A DNA stretch of 16,493 nucleotides from Candidatus Saccharimonadota bacterium (GTDB lineage Bacteria > Patescibacteriota > Saccharimonadia > Saccharimonadales > Saccharimonadaceae), in NCBI GenBank assembly GCA_003545655.1, contig DODJ01000002.1:1-16493 (forward strand), in the 5' to 3' direction. A program made the position numbers and the translations under genes. This document shows positions 13,594 through 16,493 of this stretch, one piece after another. The stretch's first letter is position 1, and each line of letters opens with the position of its first letter. The notes under the pieces were generated by a model. It was not told the origin of the DNA and did not search any database. It saw only the letters and a program-made list of their open reading frames with translations.

Positions 13594-13622
13594 AAAAGCC
13601 TCCTTATCTGGGGGGCTTTTTT
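13594..13622 (+). terminator. Intrinsic terminator of the basic-protein gene
   Basis: AAAAGCCTCC (13594-13603) pairs with GGGGGCTTTT (13611-13620), with one wobble, and is followed by more T. The stem can extend outward through GAAGC and GCTTTC with bulges. Confidence 0.82.
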
Positions 13623-13641
13623 GCTTTCGCACACTATACGG

Positions 13642-13650
13642 TGCTATACT
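13642..13650 (+). promoter_or_regulatory. Extended -10 promoter of the second leaderless CYTH gene
   Basis: TGC-TATACT, then TCAGGT (6 nt) and ATG at 13657. An extra CTATAC lies 11 bp upstream (13634-13639). Confidence 0.75.
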
Positions 13651-13656
13651 TCAGGT

Positions 13657-14271
13657 ATGATTGAGGTTGAAAAAAGGTTTGTAAACGTAACGGATGAGAA
13701 TAAGCGCGCGCTTATCGAAGACGCTGAACTACTTAAAAATAAGGTTAATGTCGATACCTACTATGACCAGGACGATTTCTCGTTAACACTAAGCGATAGG
13801 TGGCTTCGCAAGCGAAATGATCAGTTTGAACTAAAGGTGCCTATTGCTGTCGGTTCAAAGACCGAGCCTACACAGGTGTACCGTGAGTTAGAAACTGACG
13901 GGGAGATTTACGAAGCCTTAGGCCTGCCACAGGTAACCGTACTTGAAGAAGATCTTGCGAAGGCTGGGTTTAAAGCCTTCATGACGGCAAGAACCTCCAG
14001 GGGATCGTACAAAGGTAACGGCTTTAACATTGACATTGATGAGTCTACATTTGACGGTCAAGAGTTTACCTATGACGGTGTAGATATCGAAGTTATGGTC
14101 GAGGAAGAGAGTGACATCGTTACCGCCACGCAACGAATTTTGGACTTTGCTCGTGAGCGAGGCCTATCGATTGATGATAATCCGCTGGGTAAAATTGGTA
14201 CGTATGTCAAAAATGCACGGCCAGAGCACTACAGGGCCTTAGTAGAAGCGGGTGTGTTGCCAGAAGTATAG
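13657..14271 (+). CDS. CYTH-domain protein, thiamine-triphosphatase-like
   Basis: This 204-aa protein starts with a CYTH ExExK/R motif, EVEKR (E3, E5, R7). The series typical of thiamine triphosphatase-like members follows: TYYD (34-37), DRWLRKRN (47-54), FELKVP (57-62) and YRELE (75-79). Acidic strands come late (NIDIDES, 124-130; VDIEVMVEEE, 142-151). The pattern is nearer the ThTPase branch than the other CYTH protein at 9278. Expected chemistry is metal-dependent hydrolysis of a triphosphate (ThTP, tripolyphosphate or a nucleotide); which one is not visible. The ATG at 13657 is chosen because the promoter ends 6 nt before it. The longer frame from 13522 would run through the basic-protein gene and its terminator. 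The downstream gap carries a terminator at 14330. Confidence 0.85.
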   Translation: MIEVEKRFVNVTDENKRALIEDAELLKNKVNVDTYYDQDDFSLTLSDRWLRKRNDQFELKVPIAVGSKTEPTQVYRELETDGEIYEALGLPQVTVLEEDLAKAGFKAFMTARTSRGSYKGNGFNIDIDESTFDGQEFTYDGVDIEVMVEEESDIVTATQRILDFARERGLSIDDNPLGKIGTYVKNARPEHYRALVEAGVLPEV

Positions 14272-14282
14272 ATAAATACCCG

Positions 14283-14311
14283 TTGCACCAATCCCTTGGC
14301 AGGTATATAGT
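14283..14311 (+). promoter_or_regulatory. Possible promoter of the antiporter gene
   Basis: TTGCAC (14283-14288) and TATAGT (14306-14311) are spaced by 17 bp. The -35 matches consensus only in TTG. If used, transcription would start near 14318 and the leader would carry the hairpin at 14330-14343. Confidence 0.3.
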
Positions 14312-14313
14312 TT

Positions 14314-14355
14314 GTAGTAAGACACTACTGCGCCGCCGGGCGCCTATTATTTTTT
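14314..14355 (+). terminator. Tandem hairpins with T-tract: terminator or attenuator before the antiporter
   Basis: GTAGT-AAGAC-ACTAC (14314-14328) is followed at once by GCGCC-GCCG-GGCGC (14330-14343) and then CTATTATTTTTT. The second hairpin with its T-tract is a good intrinsic terminator for the CYTH gene. It ends only at the antiporter's ribosome-binding site (AAGGA, 14356-14360). A transcript of the antiporter starting upstream would have to pass it, so it could also be a regulated attenuator. Confidence 0.65.
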
Positions 14356-14367
14356 AAGGAAATAGAC

Positions 14368-16455
14368 ATGCTTACTATTACTTCTGTTCTCGCGCTTTTC
14401 ACCCTATTGGCCATATCTTCTGGAGTATTTTTTCTTGCGAGACGGTTAAAATTACCCTACACAATCTTGTTAGTCTTAGTGGGTCTTGTTATTGTGCCCA
14501 TTTCACAAATTCCGACGTTAGAACCAGTGTTCGGTTTTCTCGATGATCTTGTATTAACGCCGCAGCTGCTTTTCTTCATCTTTTTACCAATACTCATATT
14601 TGAGTCGGCATTTAATATGAATGTTCGCAAAATAGTGGAAAGTATATGGTCAATTAGCGCACTTGCTATTGTTGGCCTCGTTATCTCCTCATTTATCATC
14701 GCTACGGCATTATATCTATTGTTTCCGCTTATCGGCATTGAGGTGCCGTTTATTGTCACCCTCTTATTTGGAGCGATTATTTCCTCGACCGACCCTGTAG
14801 CTGTGCTAGCACTCTTCAAGACCTACGGGGCACCAAAGCGACTATCGCTTATATTTGAAGGTGAAAGCCTATTCAACGATGGTACAGCTGTAGCCTTGTT
14901 TATGGTAGTACTTGCCATTGCTACTAGTGGCGTACTCGATACAACAAGCGTACTAGAAGGTATAGGCATGTTCTTCTCTATGGTTATTGGTGGAATAGCC
15001 TTTGGCCTTATTATGGCGGGGCTTTTATACCGCGCTATTCGGGCGGCTAAATCCAACGAATTCGTGGCAGTAACGCTGCTTATTATCTCGGCACACCTCG
15101 TGTTCGTCGTAAGTGAAGCGATAAACGAGTTCGGACTCTTTGGCCTTGATATCCATATATCATCTATTATTGCCACAACTATCTCCTCGTTATTCTTGGG
15201 AAATTATGCTCGTCACACCTTGTCACCACGCTCAGACCAGTACCTTTCGAAATCTATCGAACACCTTGGATTCATTGCAAACTCCTTGGTATTTATACTT
15301 GCGGGTATACTTTTCGCTTCAATTGATGTCGATTTCGGACAGTTATGGCTCCCGATAGTCCTTACTATTGTTGTTGTCGCTATAGCACGCATCATTTCAG
15401 TGTATGCGGTTACGGTGCCGCTCAATGCGTTTAATCTGGAAAAAATACCTTCAACCTGGCGGCGTTTGCTTGCGTGGGGGAGTCTTCGTGGTGCGCTAGC
15501 GATCATCATCGTACTGCTTGTCCCTGAGGATCTTACTGTGCCTGGCTGGACGCTCGAGTATTCTCCGCGTGACTTCTTACTCGCCTTGGCTATCGGAAGT
15601 GTACTGGCGACGTTATTTGTAAAAGGTTTAACAATTGCACCACTTATCCGACGCTATAAACTCGATACCCCGGCTGTTATCGATCAAGCACACTACGCTG
15701 ATCTTGGTATGTATTACCTACTTACTGAACAGTCTCGGTTTACAATGCACAAAACTAAAGGATTTGTTCGCGAAGATGAATATACGTCATTCAAGAAAGG
15801 TCTTGATGAAAAGTTTGCGGATGCCGAAAAGCATCGTCTTGAACTTGTAAAGAATCACGGTATTCGTGTGTTCGAGCAGTCGCTGCACCTTACGGCAATT
15901 GATGTCGAACGCCATTACCTTGAGGAGCTATATGTAAATGATGAGGTGTCGGAGGCGGTGTATCGGCGTATCATTGGCAAACTTACTCTTCAGCGTGAAA
16001 AGATAGAGGCGGCTCAACATGATGATATCCACCCGTCGGTATTTCGTGACCGTAAAGATATATTTGACCGACTTATACAATTTATACAAAGTCCGCTGAA
16101 TAAAAAGCGTGTCGATTTAAGCATACTAGAGAAGCTGCAATACTATCGAGCACAAATGATTATTGCACGAAAGGCCTTGAAAACACTGGATGAAATGCAA
16201 CATGCCTATAGCGAGCCAGTATTTATAGCAGAGGTATACGATAAAATCGTTACCCAGTACGAAAAATACAAGGTACAATCTGGCGAAAAAATGGACACGT
16301 TACTTGCAAAACATGCTGAAGAGCTATCCGGCTATTTCACCGTACTTGCCGAGAAATCAATTGCAGCTTCAGGCGTACGAGCGGTTGATTTCCTTCGAGA
16401 TCGCGGTATCGCCAGCGAGGCGAGCGGACACGATATAGAGCTACGCTATCGCTAG
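14368..16455 (+). CDS. CPA1-family Na+/H+ antiporter (NhaP-type) with long cytosolic C-terminus
   Basis: This 695-aa protein has about 12 membrane helices over residues 1-430, then a charged soluble region. CPA1 motifs are clear: the unwound-helix STDPVAVLALF (TDP 141-143), the ion-binding GESLFNDGTAVALF (N170, D171), and WGSLRGALAI (R374). The Asn-Asp pair marks electroneutral Na+(K+)/H+ exchangers, so it should control cell pH and sodium at the membrane. The C-terminal ~265 residues are helical and Lys/Glu-rich with no recognised nucleotide-binding domain. They make the protein longer than many bacterial NhaP/YjcE proteins and are probably regulatory. The start is supported by AAGGA at 14356-14360, 7 nt before ATG. 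Hairpins with a T-tract end just before this site. Confidence 0.9.
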   Translation: MLTITSVLALFTLLAISSGVFFLARRLKLPYTILLVLVGLVIVPISQIPTLEPVFGFLDDLVLTPQLLFFIFLPILIFESAFNMNVRKIVESIWSISALAIVGLVISSFIIATALYLLFPLIGIEVPFIVTLLFGAIISSTDPVAVLALFKTYGAPKRLSLIFEGESLFNDGTAVALFMVVLAIATSGVLDTTSVLEGIGMFFSMVIGGIAFGLIMAGLLYRAIRAAKSNEFVAVTLLIISAHLVFVVSEAINEFGLFGLDIHISSIIATTISSLFLGNYARHTLSPRSDQYLSKSIEHLGFIANSLVFILAGILFASIDVDFGQLWLPIVLTIVVVAIARIISVYAVTVPLNAFNLEKIPSTWRRLLAWGSLRGALAIIIVLLVPEDLTVPGWTLEYSPRDFLLALAIGSVLATLFVKGLTIAPLIRRYKLDTPAVIDQAHYADLGMYYLLTEQSRFTMHKTKGFVREDEYTSFKKGLDEKFADAEKHRLELVKNHGIRVFEQSLHLTAIDVERHYLEELYVNDEVSEAVYRRIIGKLTLQREKIEAAQHDDIHPSVFRDRKDIFDRLIQFIQSPLNKKRVDLSILEKLQYYRAQMIIARKALKTLDEMQHAYSEPVFIAEVYDKIVTQYEKYKVQSGEKMDTLLAKHAEELSGYFTVLAEKSIAASGVRAVDFLRDRGIASEASGHDIELRYR

Positions 16456-16457
16456 GT

Positions 16458-16493
16458 TTAGCCGCGTCCGTAGGCTAAGAAGCATCATAAGGA
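16458..16493 (+). promoter_or_regulatory. Hairpin and ribosome-binding site at the right edge
   Basis: TTAGCC (16458-16463) pairs with GGCTAA (16473-16478). No T run follows, so it is not a clear terminator. The window ends in ATAAGGA, which looks like a ribosome-binding site for a gene starting just beyond the edge. Confidence 0.35.

Noticed and set aside
13522..13656. Earlier start of the second CYTH protein
   Set aside because: This extension reads through the basic-protein gene and its terminator in another frame, and CYTH homology starts at 13657.
1..16493. CRISPR array, insertion sequence, integrase attachment site, rRNA or tRNA genes
   Set aside because: I saw no regularly spaced repeats, transposase or integrase motifs, or RNA gene signatures on either strand. 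I could only check by eye.

Overview
The window looks like a piece of a Candidatus Saccharibacteria (TM7, Patescibacteria/CPR) chromosome. This is an inference. It rests on a VirB6-like / PrgI / split VirB4 / CHAP / VirD4-like gene order that I recall from this lineage, on very tight gene packing, and on small stand-alone enzymes. TGA acts as a normal stop (several ATGA and GTGA stop/start overlaps), so the UGA=Gly code of SR1 and Gracilibacteria does not apply. GC content is moderate, except for one GC-rich gene at 9970-10362.

Region 1 (1-6740, + strand) is a type IV secretion/conjugation-like operon cut by the left edge. It holds the end of a VirB6/TrbL-like membrane protein, a PrgI protein, a VirB4 ATPase split into an N-terminal protein and an ATPase protein, a membrane-anchored CHAP peptidoglycan hydrolase, and a large VirD4/TraG-like P-loop ATPase. 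All six overlap their neighbours, which suggests translational coupling. No relaxase is visible here. Region 2 (6737-8565, - strand) encodes two unknown membrane proteins and a small PLD nuclease-like protein. The 277-bp gap at 7698-7974 lacks a gene but has strong RNA-like secondary structure.

Region 3 (8650-14271, + strand) is a row of one- or two-gene units: a P-loop kinase, a CYTH protein, an unknown GC-rich protein, a methyltransferase plus Nudix hydrolase, a 2H phosphoesterase-like protein, an alpha/beta hydrolase plus an unknown protein, a 30-aa basic protein, and a ThTPase-like CYTH protein. Six units share one striking layout: an extended -10 promoter (TGN-TATNNT) ending exactly 6 nt before the ATG, which predicts leaderless mRNAs. 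Hairpin/T-tract terminators often abut or overlap these promoters. The unknown GC-rich gene and the 30-aa gene instead have a normal leader and a strong terminator, and the GC-rich one also has a near-consensus -35; both look built for high expression.

Region 4 (14272-16493) holds a CPA1/NhaP-type Na+/H+ antiporter with a long soluble C-terminus, preceded by tandem hairpins with a T-tract. A ribosome-binding-site-like AAGGA at the very end hints at another gene just outside the window.

The most interesting signals are the structured intergenic RNA candidate, the uniform leaderless promoter set, the GC-rich unknown gene, and the 30-aa basic protein.
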